Under the pieces are notes generated by a model. The model was given only the letters and a program-made list of their open reading frames with translations, was not told the origin of the DNA and did no database searches. The position numbers and the translations under genes were made by a program. This document shows, one piece after another, positions 16,736 to 25,539 of a stretch of 64,000 bases of DNA (the stretch's first letter is position 1; each line of letters starts with the position of its first letter). The DNA lies in NCBI GenBank assembly GCA_965200115.1, contig OZ241336.1, positions 744,001-808,000 of the forward strand, given 5' to 3'. Source of the DNA: JAPOUP01 sp026708635 (lineage in GTDB: Bacteria > Pseudomonadota > Alphaproteobacteria > Rhodobacterales > Rhodobacteraceae).

Positions 16736-18082
16736 ATGAGAATATCCAAATTCATGCTACCGGCGGTTATGGTGGCGGGTGCGCTCGCCCTGGCCGGCTG
16801 CGGCGGGGGGAGCTCGACTCCGGCCAGCGATCCCGGCGGAAACGACGACGGCGAGGAAGGCGACATGATGCCACCTGCAAACAATAATGGTGGCTTCTCG
16901 GAAGTTATAGTCAGCGGAGGGTTCACCTATGCTGATCGAGTTCAGGGCGAAAACGGTTCGATCAAAGCCGGGGAAAAAGTGTACCTTGGCGAGGTAGGAA
17001 CCGGAGCCGTGATCTCTTGCCCGGATACCGCGACAAATGGCTGCCGTTGGAGGTACGAAAACGGACAACTATACGCGACCGGCGGAGCGATGGGCGATCC
17101 CTGGGAAACTCCGGCTGCGCCGAAAGTAGGTGGAGCCACGGCAACCAGCGGCGAAACCAACCTGAACTGGCTGTCGCAGGATGCGCTTGTCAACGCCATA
17201 CGGCCGGATAGGTCAGTCGAACTTCAGAGAAGAGCGGCCGGAAGGACCGTGCGGCACTCATTGGGAGGCGCAGGCACACAATGGGTAGCGCCAGCGCGTG
17301 GCGTAGACGGCGATACCGCGACCGCCAACACTTTTGAACGAGAGCTCACGATTGACGAGACCGAGGATCCAACCGCCGACGCACTCGAAGGCCTCGACAC
17401 CAACATAAGGCTGGTCCACACCCGCGGTCGGACCGCCAGCGGTACTCCTCTTATACAAGACGCCGACAGGCCCGATGACTATCTCGTTTACGGCACGTGG
17501 GAAACGACCGCCCGCTCCGGACTTGATCCAAAGGGATATCCGAAAGCCGATGTCATGTGGGCGGGAAGCATTCCCTACACTCAGAGGCTGCGCTTCAGCA
17601 CCGGCACCGCGAGGTATACTGGCACCGCTTTGGGCCACTATAGAAACAACAACAGTGGCGCTCCCGGCGGTGCATGGACTGAATGGGAAGGAAACGTGCG
17701 GCTGGACGCGGATTTCGCGACAGACAGAGTTGAGGGTATGGTATGGACCGGCATTGCAGATAGCATAACCGGTGCGGATCGTCCTAATCTCGGAACGATT
17801 AACCTGAGAATAACCGATCTCGTAGAAAACGTTGATGGAACCGCGAAGATCGCTGGCAGCACCGGCGGCGGATCGTGGCAGGCGAACTTCTACGGTACGC
17901 GGGCGATCCAAGGACAGCCAAGTGGCGTAGCGGGTGGGTTCAAGGCCGATAGACCCTTCACCATCGTTCTAGGCGGCGATGACGGAACTACCTATGTAAG
18001 CGGGCACTCCGGGGCTACGGTCCAGGGCGCGTTCGGCGCTCACAATACGGGGTGCGTCCCCGGGGGAACCTGCACGGAGTAG
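16736..18082 (+). CDS. TbpB-like surface lipoprotein 5
   Basis: This 448-residue precursor has lipoprotein signal MRISKFMLPAVMVAGALALAGC followed by GGGSS and an acidic linker (PGGNDDGEEGDMMPP). An N-terminal domain with a Cys pair (VISCPDTATNGCRW) precedes the barrel region: LVYGTWETTARSGLDPKGY, VRLDADFATDRVEGMVWTG, SWQANFYGTRAIQGQPSGVAGGF and final VQGAFGAHNTGC. The third-strand pattern (NFYG...GVAGGFKADR) is the family's C-terminal signature. Codon use is less GC-biased than in the porin beside it, consistent with a more variable, recombining gene. Confidence 0.82.
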   Translation: MRISKFMLPAVMVAGALALAGCGGGSSTPASDPGGNDDGEEGDMMPPANNNGGFSEVIVSGGFTYADRVQGENGSIKAGEKVYLGEVGTGAVISCPDTATNGCRWRYENGQLYATGGAMGDPWETPAAPKVGGATATSGETNLNWLSQDALVNAIRPDRSVELQRRAAGRTVRHSLGGAGTQWVAPARGVDGDTATANTFERELTIDETEDPTADALEGLDTNIRLVHTRGRTASGTPLIQDADRPDDYLVYGTWETTARSGLDPKGYPKADVMWAGSIPYTQRLRFSTGTARYTGTALGHYRNNNSGAPGGAWTEWEGNVRLDADFATDRVEGMVWTGIADSITGADRPNLGTINLRITDLVENVDGTAKIAGSTGGGSWQANFYGTRAIQGQPSGVAGGFKADRPFTIVLGGDDGTTYVSGHSGATVQGAFGAHNTGCVPGGTCTE

Positions 18083-18125
18083 CGAAAGTTAACGAACGTC
18101 CTTAACAAACCAACCCAAATCACGA

Positions 18126-18150
18126 CCCCCGGCGGCGCGTTCGCCGGGGG
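18126..18150 (+). terminator. Stem-loop terminator after lip5
   Basis: CCCCCGGCG at 18126-18134 pairs with CGCCGGGGG at 18142-18150 around a 7-nt loop and is followed by TTT. It is almost identical to the element after lip1. The rest of 18151-18678 has no recognisable gene. Confidence 0.75.
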
Positions 18151-18582
18151 TTTCCATTCCAGGCGGACCGTTGGCTTTCCGAGACGCGTTCCTCGCGGGT
18201 TCCGAGCCCATAATGGAGCAGTGCGCGAACAAGTATCCGGTCACGTATATAGACAGTTCTCCGGGAACACCGGAAGTCACGGCGGAGAATGTAACCGGCA
18301 TGGGTTCATCTAGCGATTCCCGCCTGTTTGAGGCGGCGGGAGAGATTACCGGCCCGGACGTCATAGGGTGAGGACGGTGCGGGAACCGGTGCGAGGTCAC
18401 CGGTCTTTGCCGCGCCGTCAATCACTGCGCGATCATGGTTTGGTGCCATACTTGGGAGCGTCATGGCGCCATTGGGGCGGTCAGGCACCGCCTGTCCGGC
18501 CGGATTGGCCCCGTCCGCCGTGCGGCGGCGGGTGCGGCCGGAAACGCGGCGTAGAGCGCGCCGGCGAGCCGGCGCGGGACTC

Positions 18583-18598
18583 GGGGGGGGGGGGGGGG
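18583..18598 (+). repeat. Run of 16 consecutive G
   Basis: The homopolymer lies in the gene-free space between the convergent genes lip5 and lip6, about 80 bp beyond the lip6 stop. Tracts of this length slip during replication and often drive phase variation when they lie in a gene or promoter; here the position is 3' of both neighbours. The count could also be a sequencing artefact. Confidence 0.85.
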
Positions 18599-18678
18599 AG
18601 ACGGACGGGACGTTCTTCACCCGGTGGGATGCCGCGGAGCGCCCGCGGAGGAGGATCTGGCCAGGCCGGCGGCGGACG

Positions 18679-19614
18679 TCAGTCGGATATGCCCCGCCTG
18701 GCCCCGAACGCGCCCACGATGTTTTGCTGCTCGAAGATCCCGGCGGTCTCCGCGTGGGCCGGCCCCGCGAAGCCGCCCTGTATGCGGTTTCCGGCCCCGC
18801 GGCCCGCCGCATAGGTTCCGTCGGCCGCGACGGGAACGTTTAGGAAACGCACTTCGGAAACCGGGTGCGGCGCGTTGCGGTCGAGATCCACGATGCCGGT
18901 GAAGTCCGCGGCCAGCGTCTGGTTTCCGAAACGGTAGTTCAGCTCCGCGTCGCCCTGCAAAACGTTTCCGCGCCGGTCGCCGCGGGCCGGCGTTCCGACC
19001 ATCAGCCCGCGCCATTTCGCGCTAGCCGCGGGCCGCGATCCCGTGAGGTCGCTGCCGGCGGCGGCGACACGGACGGTCAGGGTCACGCCACCGTCCGGCG
19101 TCTCGATCGCCCCAAAGCCGTCTTCCACCTGGAACGCGCCGTGATCCAGCCAGCCTCCGTAGGAACGGCCATTGAAACCGCCGGAACGGCCCCGCGTCTC
19201 GATCAGGGTGACGCCGTTCTTCGTCAGGACGGCCCGCGAGCGCCCGGTTCCCGGATCGGCGGTCCGGAGATCCTCAAGCGTGATCGTGTCCGAGAAACCG
19301 CTTTGGGGTTCCGTGAGCGTACAGCGCGTTCCCCGGCAATTCGTGGCGGTGATAAAGTCCTCTCCCTCGATTTCCGCGTAATAGGTCGAGGCGACGAGCG
19401 AATCGATCCGGTCGGATATCGCGGCCGACCGCGCGGTCTGGCCGGCGACCGTCTCCCCGGGTGGCGCGGATCCCGTCAGGACGCGGGCGCGGTCCGGGGA
19501 GAAAGACCCGGGCGACGGTCCGTCCGGTCCACCGCCGCCGCAGGCCGCGAGAAAGGCGAGTCCGGCGGCGGCCAGGGCCTTCGCTCCGTACCGGGTTTCG
19601 GTCGGGTAGTTCAT
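18679..19614 (-). CDS. TbpB-like surface lipoprotein 6
   Basis: This 311-residue precursor starts at the ATG at 19614 after AAGGAAACC; the lipoprotein signal is ALAAAGLAFLAACGGGG. Family features are YGGWLDHGAFQVEDGFG, AKWRGLMVGTPARGD, AELNYRFGNQTLAADFTG, NRIQGGFAGPAHAETAGIF and end VGAFGARRGISD, close to the canonical (G)xFGAxR end of TbpB-type lipoproteins. One Cys pair (TNCRGTRC) sits in the N-terminal domain. It is the only lipoprotein here without an adjacent upstream porin. It is the closest relative of the broken lip3. Confidence 0.83.
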   Translation of the reverse strand: MNYPTETRYGAKALAAAGLAFLAACGGGGPDGPSPGSFSPDRARVLTGSAPPGETVAGQTARSAAISDRIDSLVASTYYAEIEGEDFITATNCRGTRCTLTEPQSGFSDTITLEDLRTADPGTGRSRAVLTKNGVTLIETRGRSGGFNGRSYGGWLDHGAFQVEDGFGAIETPDGGVTLTVRVAAAGSDLTGSRPAASAKWRGLMVGTPARGDRRGNVLQGDAELNYRFGNQTLAADFTGIVDLDRNAPHPVSEVRFLNVPVAADGTYAAGRGAGNRIQGGFAGPAHAETAGIFEQQNIVGAFGARRGISD

Positions 19615-19953
19615 GGTTCGGTTTCCTTCGCTTCGTGAACCGGCGGCGGGAGCGTATCCCGCCCCGAGACGGCGGGGCAACCCCCCGCGCCGCTGGCGGG
19701 CGCGCCCTGTCCCTTCGTCGGGAAATGCCCTAGACCGCCCTCGCGGGGCGGCGCTGGCTGATGCGGTTGTTTCCCGCTTCCCCTCAATCCCGCCGCTCCC
19801 GCCATGACGCCAGCGAGGCCGCCGCGCCTCCCGGCCGCGGGAACCGCCCGTGCGTGCGCGATGCCGGTTTTCGGGGGGTGTTGGGGCGTCCGAAGCGCGG
19901 AAGCCGCTCCAGGGGCCTTTCAGCGGGCCGTGCCGGGCGGCCCATAGGTTCCG

Positions 19954-20135
19954 TCAGGCGTCTTCCGCCGCGTGTTTCAGGATGTCCGCGCGGATCACGT
20001 TCCGCAGCATTTCCCCCCCTTCCATCCCCAGACGACTATCGCCTGGCCCTTGGCGTCGATACTATTCACGGTCATTTGCGGCCCGCCGGACTTCAGTTTC
20101 ACCACGTCACCGGCCTTGATCGGTTGGTCCGCCAT
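19954..20135 (-). pseudogene. DUF2158 (YodC-like) small protein with G-tract frameshift
   Basis: From the ATG at 20135 the frame gives MADQPIKAGDVVKLKSGGPQ then MTVNSIDAKGQAIVVWGWKGG, which is the DUF2158 pattern (GDVVxLKSGGPxMTV...VxW). At a run of seven G (minus strand, about 20012-20018) the frame leaves the family pattern and stops at 19995. One extra G would continue as EMLRNVIRADILKHAAEDA and stop at 19954, giving about 60 residues. It is therefore either a slipped (possibly reversible) allele or a pseudogene. The stretch 19615-19953 upstream of lip6 holds no gene. Confidence 0.6.
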
Positions 20136-20239
20136 CGTTCGCTTCCTTTCGCGTGCGGGGGTAAGAGGGCAAGGGCGATCCGTAGACCGCCCCCGACGCG
20201 CCCGCCGGAGCGGACGCGGTGTCTGTTTTGGACAAGAGA

Positions 20240-21775
20240 TCAGTTGGCCGGATCCTCGTCAGCCCCGAACGCACCCCTCATCCTATGGGTGTTTTCGTAT
20301 CTCGCCTCAAAGTGGCCCGCCACGGATTCCGGAAGGTTCGGCCTGTCAAGCGTGTTCTCTTGATAGAGGCCGCCATGCCAGTAACCGTTGGGATCGTCTT
20401 TTTCCGTCCCGATGGTCCATGTCGTTTCGGAACGGATGAGTGGTGAAGCATTCTCATCACTGCCCGGCTTTATGAAACTGCCGTCAGTGTGTATGCTGGC
20501 TTTCATAAGACCGACTTTCCAGTTCTTTGACTGTCCGTCAGCCATGAAGCCTTCAAGCGTTCCCTCTATCGTTCCGCCTTCATTATTCGCACCGAAATCA
20601 GCCGTCAGGGTCGCGGTCGCGGTGAAGTCGCCCGCCTCGTTGTCGGCATTTCCGCTTCCACGGCTGATAGCGTACTGCCCCGCGGCACCGCCCTTGTAGG
20701 TGGCCTTTCCGACTAGTTGCACGGCGGTTGGATTAGTATTTTCATCAGTCCCAGTGTCGCTCACTACATTTGCGCCTGTCGGGTCAACGAAGTTGGCTAG
20801 GTTCCCCCAATCATCACTGGAATCTTCTTCAGGCCGTTCCGTCCAGTAGCCAAAGCGGATGAACGAACCGTCTTCCGTCATCGCCATAGCGTTTCTGGCC
20901 GGAATGAACCGCCAATCGCCGCCAGCGGGCCTTCCATTCAACGAAGTACAGGCTTGGTCGAAGTTACAGGCAAAGGTACCTTGCGCGCCGTCCAGCGTAC
21001 CGGCAACGGTTGCGGTATGCGTTACGTTGCGATTTCCGGTCGGGAAGCCCGTGATTTTTAGCGTTCCGAAATTGTCGTCAAGAACATGGGCGGGAACGCC
21101 AGCAACAGCGGCTACAATGTTATCCGCGTGCTTCGTTGCGAAAGGCGTTGCCGTAGGAGCGGCCTGGTTGTGGTAGATGACGGCGCGGTGCCTGTCGTCA
21201 TCGTCGTCCTTGGCGTATTCCGCCCCCTTCCAGCCGGTGATGGCGCGAACGACAGCGTTCGTCTTTTCAAGAGTGACAGTGTTGCCGTCAGTGCCCCCTG
21301 AATCTGTACCATTGTAATCGAGGGTCCCTGTCACTTTGTCAGCGGTATCGAAATCAAGGGATCCGACTGAGGCCCTGTCGTTTCGAAGGGCGCTCCATGT
21401 CCGTTCCAGTTCGAGTGCCGCTGCGGCTGCGTCAGCGTCGGTCGTGTCGGGATAGCATACGCCGTCGCGCTCCACAGTACCTGTACCGCAGGTGCGCGGG
21501 TTTTCGGGCGTCGTTATGACGAAGCCCGCCGTCCTGAGCTGCGCCGGGGTCTCCTGGACCTCGCCGTCAGCATCACGCGTATATTCGCACCCGTCATCTG
21601 CATCGCAGGTGTACCGGTTGGTGTCGTCGCCAAAGTACGCGCCTTTCACGAGCTTTATTGTTACGGGATCCGGGTCGGTATCCACCGCCGGGCCGTCACT
21701 CCCCCCGCCGCAACCGGCCAGGGCGAGAGCGCCCGCCAGCGTGACGGCGGGCATCAATAGTCTGGATATTCTCAT
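20240..21775 (-). CDS. TbpB-like surface lipoprotein 7
   Basis: At 511 residues this is the largest lipoprotein of the island. It has signal MRISRLLMPAVTLAGALALAGC, an acidic linker (DTDPDP), and a Cys-rich N-terminal part (YTCDADDGCEY; RTCGTGTVERDGVCYP; FACNFDQACTS). The barrel domain contains ATYKGGAAGQYAISRG, ATLTADFGANNEGGTIEGTLEGF, GYWHGGLYQENT, VAGHFEAR and final MRGAFGADEDPAN. It lies 27 bp downstream of porin 4 and is likely co-transcribed. Near-identical N-terminal 22 residues in lip4 and lip7 show that the mirrored units share recent ancestry at that end. Confidence 0.83.
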   Translation of the reverse strand: MRISRLLMPAVTLAGALALAGCGGGSDGPAVDTDPDPVTIKLVKGAYFGDDTNRYTCDADDGCEYTRDADGEVQETPAQLRTAGFVITTPENPRTCGTGTVERDGVCYPDTTDADAAAAALELERTWSALRNDRASVGSLDFDTADKVTGTLDYNGTDSGGTDGNTVTLEKTNAVVRAITGWKGAEYAKDDDDDRHRAVIYHNQAAPTATPFATKHADNIVAAVAGVPAHVLDDNFGTLKITGFPTGNRNVTHTATVAGTLDGAQGTFACNFDQACTSLNGRPAGGDWRFIPARNAMAMTEDGSFIRFGYWTERPEEDSSDDWGNLANFVDPTGANVVSDTGTDENTNPTAVQLVGKATYKGGAAGQYAISRGSGNADNEAGDFTATATLTADFGANNEGGTIEGTLEGFMADGQSKNWKVGLMKASIHTDGSFIKPGSDENASPLIRSETTWTIGTEKDDPNGYWHGGLYQENTLDRPNLPESVAGHFEARYENTHRMRGAFGADEDPAN

Positions 21776-21802
21776 ATCTGGTTTTCCTTTCGTGTCCGGG
21801 GA

Positions 21803-22873
21803 TCAGAAGCTGAACGCGACGCCGAGCGACCACCTGTTGGTGTCGGTGTCCCGAGAATCCTCGTCCTCGATCTCCGGCCAGTCGGTCTCCGCGGTGCTCG
21901 CGCCGAACTTCAGCGACGCGCCGCCGCCCAGGTCGTAGTTGACCGCCATTCCGATGCCGGTGGTGTCGCGGTCGTCACTCTCGCCCAGCGCGTCGGTTTC
22001 CTGGCTTCCCATGTTGACGCTCAGGGAGACCGGACCCGCCGCGTAGCCGATGCCGAGGCCGGCGAAGTTCACCGTCCGCTCGAAATTCTCCGCGTCCACG
22101 CTGTCCTCGTGGTGCTCCCGGACGTAATTGCCGATCAGGGTGATCCCGTAGGTGGTCGTCACGTCCACGCTCGCGCCGACCGCGGTCATGTCGTTCGCGA
22201 CGACCGCGCCGTCACGCATAACGGGATCGCCGTCGGCGTCCAGGACGGCCTCCCTGCCCATCTGGTAGCCGACGCCGGCCCCGACGGTGTTGCCGCCCAT
22301 GTCCATCGAGTACTTTCCGCCGAGGCCGACGATCGCCTCGCCGTCGCCGCCCTTGCCGCCGATCTCGTCGTCCAGCTCCAGGGAGCCGGCGAAGCCGAAG
22401 CCGCTGAACGAGTAGTCGTAACGGAGGATCTGGTGGCCTTCGTGCTTTGCGTCAAGTCCGGCGTTGTCCATGCGGCCCGGGCTGCGGTGCTCGTCGCCGA
22501 TGGATCCGGCGAGGCCGTCGTCGGTCTCCCGGAGCGCGTAGTCGAGCGCGCCGTCGGTGTCGCCGAGCGTCAGGCTGCCGAACGGCCCCTTCAGGTGGAC
22601 GGCGATGCCGCCGGACTCGTCCCTGCTTGAACTGTCGCCGTCGGCCAGCTCGACCGTGGTGCCGAACTCGACCCCGCCGTCGGTGGCGCCGGACATGACG
22701 AACTCAAGCCCTATGTCGGTGTGGAACCGGGCGCTGCCGTCCTTGTCGCCGGCGATCCCCATCTCCGCCGCGCCCTTGAGCTTGATCGGCGGCTCCGCCA
22801 TGGCCATGTCCTGCGCCGCCGCCATTCCCGCGCCCAGGCAGAGCGCCGTGGTCGCCATCAGTATTCTCTTCAT
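21803..22873 (-). CDS. Outer-membrane porin 4
   Basis: This 356-residue porin has signal MKRILMATTALCLGAGMAAAQ and terminal LGVAFSF. Segments FHTDIGLEFVMSGATDGGVE, GPFGSLTLGDTDGALDYALR and LDAKHEGHQILRYDYSFSGFGFAGS place it with porin 3 in the second subtype, but the GPFG(S/K)L motif is shared with porins 1 and 2. It is read leftward from leader D into lip7. Confidence 0.88.
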   Translation of the reverse strand: MKRILMATTALCLGAGMAAAQDMAMAEPPIKLKGAAEMGIAGDKDGSARFHTDIGLEFVMSGATDGGVEFGTTVELADGDSSSRDESGGIAVHLKGPFGSLTLGDTDGALDYALRETDDGLAGSIGDEHRSPGRMDNAGLDAKHEGHQILRYDYSFSGFGFAGSLELDDEIGGKGGDGEAIVGLGGKYSMDMGGNTVGAGVGYQMGREAVLDADGDPVMRDGAVVANDMTAVGASVDVTTTYGITLIGNYVREHHEDSVDAENFERTVNFAGLGIGYAAGPVSLSVNMGSQETDALGESDDRDTTGIGMAVNYDLGGGASLKFGASTAETDWPEIEDEDSRDTDTNRWSLGVAFSF

Positions 22874-23034
22874 AGCGTTTTCTCCTACTGTTGCGTTGGG
22901 ACCTCTCCGGCGGGCTCGGGCGCCATGCGTCCGCCCCCGCGAATCGGTCTCCGGGCGCGGGTGGGACGGGTCATAATCCGCGATTACGCGCCTTCGGGAA
23001 AAACGTTATGTATCAGGTAGATGGACAGTCCCCG
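22874..23034 (-). promoter_or_regulatory. Conserved porin leader, copy D
   Basis: This is the fourth copy of the leader, with TAATCCGCGATTA at 22974-22986 and the invariant CCAACGCAACAGTAGGAGAA. Similarity to copy B continues outward to about 23139 (GGGCGGGACAGATCGACACG), after which the IS200-like remnant begins. This sets the right border of the duplicated island. Confidence 0.75.
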
Positions 23035-23164
23035 ACCGCGCCGGAGCCGGCGGGACCGCCCGCGCAGGAGCCGGGGACCCGCCGTCCGGCGCGGTCCGGG
23101 CGGGACAGATCGACACGCCTGCCCGGCCGCCGCTTTCGGTGAATAACTACCGGCTGGCGCCGGT

Positions 23165-23568
23165 AGCGTCAGGGAGGTGCCTGCCAGGATACTGAAGCAC
23201 GGGTCCGTCCGTGATGGCGCCGATGGTCGCCGAGAAGTATCCACGGCCCCAGAACCGGCGTCCCCGGCACCGCCTGCGGATTTCGGGGAACCCGCGCTGG
23301 ACCCTGTGGGACGAACGGCCATCATCCTGCGCACCAGATCGGGGACGGCGGGTTTTGGGGGCACGGACACGGACATGCGCGCGCGGTCGCCCGGGAGCGC
23401 CCCATGCGGGATGGAAACGCCGTTCCCGCGGCGGACCCGGCGGCGGACGGTCCGAACCCGGAGACGCGGGTCACCGACCAGGACCCCGTGGCGGCACTTC
23501 GTCGCCCGGACGATATGGAACCGGTGGCAATGGACGCAATGCGCGGAGCGATCATATTGCATGACCAT
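23165..23568 (-). pseudogene. IS200-type (TnpA, HUH) transposase remnant
   Basis: From the ATG at 23568 the frame reads QYDRSAHCVHCHRFHIVRAT then KCRHGVLVGDPRLRVR, matching the start of IS200/IS605 TnpA (RxxHxVYxxxYHLVxxTKYRxxVL). Another stretch gives SVSVPPKPAVPDLVRRM, and a shifted frame near 23190-23290 gives RGRRFWGRGYFSATIGAITD with the usual WGRxYF motif. Several frameshifts break it, and the metal-binding HUH pair is altered (one expected His region reads ALPGDRARMSV), so it is dead. Confidence 0.72.
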
Positions 23569-23630
23569 GTCCTTCCGGAAATGAGCCTTCGCCCTGAACG
23601 GACGGCTCATTTCCGGAAGGACATGGTCAT
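23561..23630. repeat. Perfect 27-bp inverted repeat
   Basis: The arm 23561-23587 (starting ATGACCATGTCC) is repeated exactly in reverse complement at 23604-23630, with a 16-nt spacer. A second nested hairpin follows at 23650-23681 (GAAGC...GCTTC enclosing TCCGACT/AGTCGGA), which resembles IS200/IS605 end structures. The left arm overlaps the first codons of the TnpA remnant. Confidence 0.85.
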
Positions 23631-23711
23631 AACACGATTCGTTCTAGCTGAAGCAATATCCGACTGGAAGTCGGAGGCTTCGAACCAACGAGTGGAAAGT
23701 GACCCGCCGTG

Positions 23712-25280
23712 TCAGGAGGGGACGGCCGGCTCCGCCCGGACCTCCAGCAGGTTGCGCGCCTCGCGCCCGCAGGCGACGGCGACCAGGTGGACGGTTTTGC
23801 CGCGATACGTGTCCGCATACCCCCGTTCCCGCATCTGGGTGAACGCCGCGTCGAGCGCCGCCCCGGCGTCGTCTGCGCTTTCCGCCATCTTGAACTCCAG
23901 CACGAACACCCGGTCCCCGAGATGGACCACCATGTCGGCGCGCCCGTGGCTTGTGGCCTCCTCGGCGCGCGCGTCCACCCCGACCGCCCGGAAGGCCATG
24001 TGCAGCAGGCTCGCGTACCAGGCCTCGTAGCGCGCCAGGTCACCCGTCGCGTGCCACTGGTAGGGAATGCCGGCCAGCCAGGCCCTGAGCGTGTCCGCGA
24101 AGCCCGTGAAGTCACCCGCCTCGAGCCGGGCGCGCAGGGTTTCCCCCTCGTCCAGGGGAACCCTGTCCCGCGGGTCCAGCGCGGCCAGCAGGTGATCGGT
24201 CAGGCTGAGCCTGACCTCCTGGTTGGGATAGTCCAGCCGGTAGAGGGTGCGGTGGCCCCGGCGGATCTCGTCCGTGATGGTGAGGTACCCCGTCTGGAAC
24301 AGCAGGGCCTCGGCGCTGATGTCGTCGATGTCGAACCTGGAGACCAGCGCCTCGTCGGCCAGGCATCCCTCCAGTTCCAGCGGGCTGACCGACTTTGCCC
24401 TGAGCGTGTCGAACAGGAAGGTCGGCGAGCCGGTCTCGAACCAGTAGGGACGGAACTCCCTCTTCCGCAGGAGCAGGAGCACGTCGAAGGGATTGTAGAG
24501 CCGCGCCTCCCCCCGCCAGCTGTAGCCGTCGTACCAGGCGCGGATCTCCTCCCGGTCCAGCCCCGCGAGCTCTGGGGCGAACACGGTGTCGAGATCGGCG
24601 TCGGTGTACCCGCAGAGCGTGGCGTAGCGGGGATCGAGGCTGATGTCCTCGAGGTTGTTGAGATCGGAGAACAGGCTCACCTTGGAGAACATGCTCACGC
24701 CGGTGACGAGGACGAAGCGGACGTGCTCGGCGCTGTCCTTGATGACGCCGTAGACGCCGCGCAGGCACTCCCGGTTGGCCCGGGCCATATCGGGGTCATG
24801 CAGCCCGTCGAGGATCGGCTTGTCGTACTCGTCGACGAGGATCACCACCCGCCGGCCCGTCTTGCGGTGCAGGTGGTAGAGAAGCGTCCGCAGACGCTCG
24901 GGGGCCGCGTCCGTGCCGGTCACCGGATCCAGTCCGGCCGCGTGTTCGGTCAGGTCCAGCTGCGCGCGGACGCTGCGCGCGATGTCCTGCGGGCCATCGT
25001 ACTTCCCGCCAAAGCTCAGGCGCACCACGGGGTGGGTGACGGACCAGTCCCAGCTGTCATGGATGGCCAGTCCCCGGAACAGGTCCTCCCGCCCCTCGAA
25101 GAGGGCCCGGATCGTGTCCACCAGAAGGCTCTTGCCGAACCTTCGGGGCCGGGAGAGGAAGTAATGCCGCCCCTCGTCCACAAGCCGCCGGACAAGAGGG
25201 GTCTTGTCGACGTAATAGAAACCTTCGCTCCGGATCGTCGCGAAGTCCTGGATGCCGATGGGCAGGCGCTGACGGGTCAT
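23712..25280 (-). CDS. AAA-ATPase / PD-(D/E)XK nuclease-fold protein (DUF1703 type)
   Basis: The protein of about 522 residues starts at the ATG at 25280 (MTRQRLPIGIQDFATIR); a GTG at 25307 is an alternative. The N-terminal AAA-ATPase-like domain has DKTPLVRRLVDEGRHYFLSRPRRFGKSLL (an RRFGKS Walker-A variant) and VVILVDEYDKPI (Walker B). The C-terminal domain has the nuclease-fold pattern ATSHGRADMVVHLGDRVFVLEFKM, with D and ExK in place. Such proteins are often multi-copy and linked to mobile elements; proposed to act on nucleic acid, function unproven. Here it sits beside IS200 and IS30-like debris, which fits a transferred gene. Confidence 0.82.
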   Translation of the reverse strand: MTRQRLPIGIQDFATIRSEGFYYVDKTPLVRRLVDEGRHYFLSRPRRFGKSLLVDTIRALFEGREDLFRGLAIHDSWDWSVTHPVVRLSFGGKYDGPQDIARSVRAQLDLTEHAAGLDPVTGTDAAPERLRTLLYHLHRKTGRRVVILVDEYDKPILDGLHDPDMARANRECLRGVYGVIKDSAEHVRFVLVTGVSMFSKVSLFSDLNNLEDISLDPRYATLCGYTDADLDTVFAPELAGLDREEIRAWYDGYSWRGEARLYNPFDVLLLLRKREFRPYWFETGSPTFLFDTLRAKSVSPLELEGCLADEALVSRFDIDDISAEALLFQTGYLTITDEIRRGHRTLYRLDYPNQEVRLSLTDHLLAALDPRDRVPLDEGETLRARLEAGDFTGFADTLRAWLAGIPYQWHATGDLARYEAWYASLLHMAFRAVGVDARAEEATSHGRADMVVHLGDRVFVLEFKMAESADDAGAALDAAFTQMRERGYADTYRGKTVHLVAVACGREARNLLEVRAEPAVPS

Positions 25281-25539
25281 GTTAAACTGTTCGACACTTT
25301 GCGGCACTCTCCAATTCTCCCGCGTCGGCCCGCCCGGATCCCGGTTTCATCCCTTCGGTAAAATCACCCTGGCTCCACTCCGAAGCGCGACGCCCTCCGG
25401 CCCCCCTGATTCCGCGCGGAAACGGCTCGGTCCCGTCCGGAACGAGACTATGCGAGGGATACGGGCGGCGCAAGACACGCATGCGGGCGCGCCGGGGACG
25501 GGCCGCGCCGCGGGGGCGACCCGTCCGGGGGTTTCCTCG

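Noticed and set aside
23650..23681. Hairpin considered as an omega-RNA-type guide RNA
   Set aside because: No TnpB gene is adjacent, and the structure is equally well explained as an insertion-sequence end.
23709..25361. 550-residue plus-strand frame opposite the AAA/PD-(D/E)XK gene
   Set aside because: Shadow of a GC-rich gene; the minus strand carries Walker and nuclease motifs.
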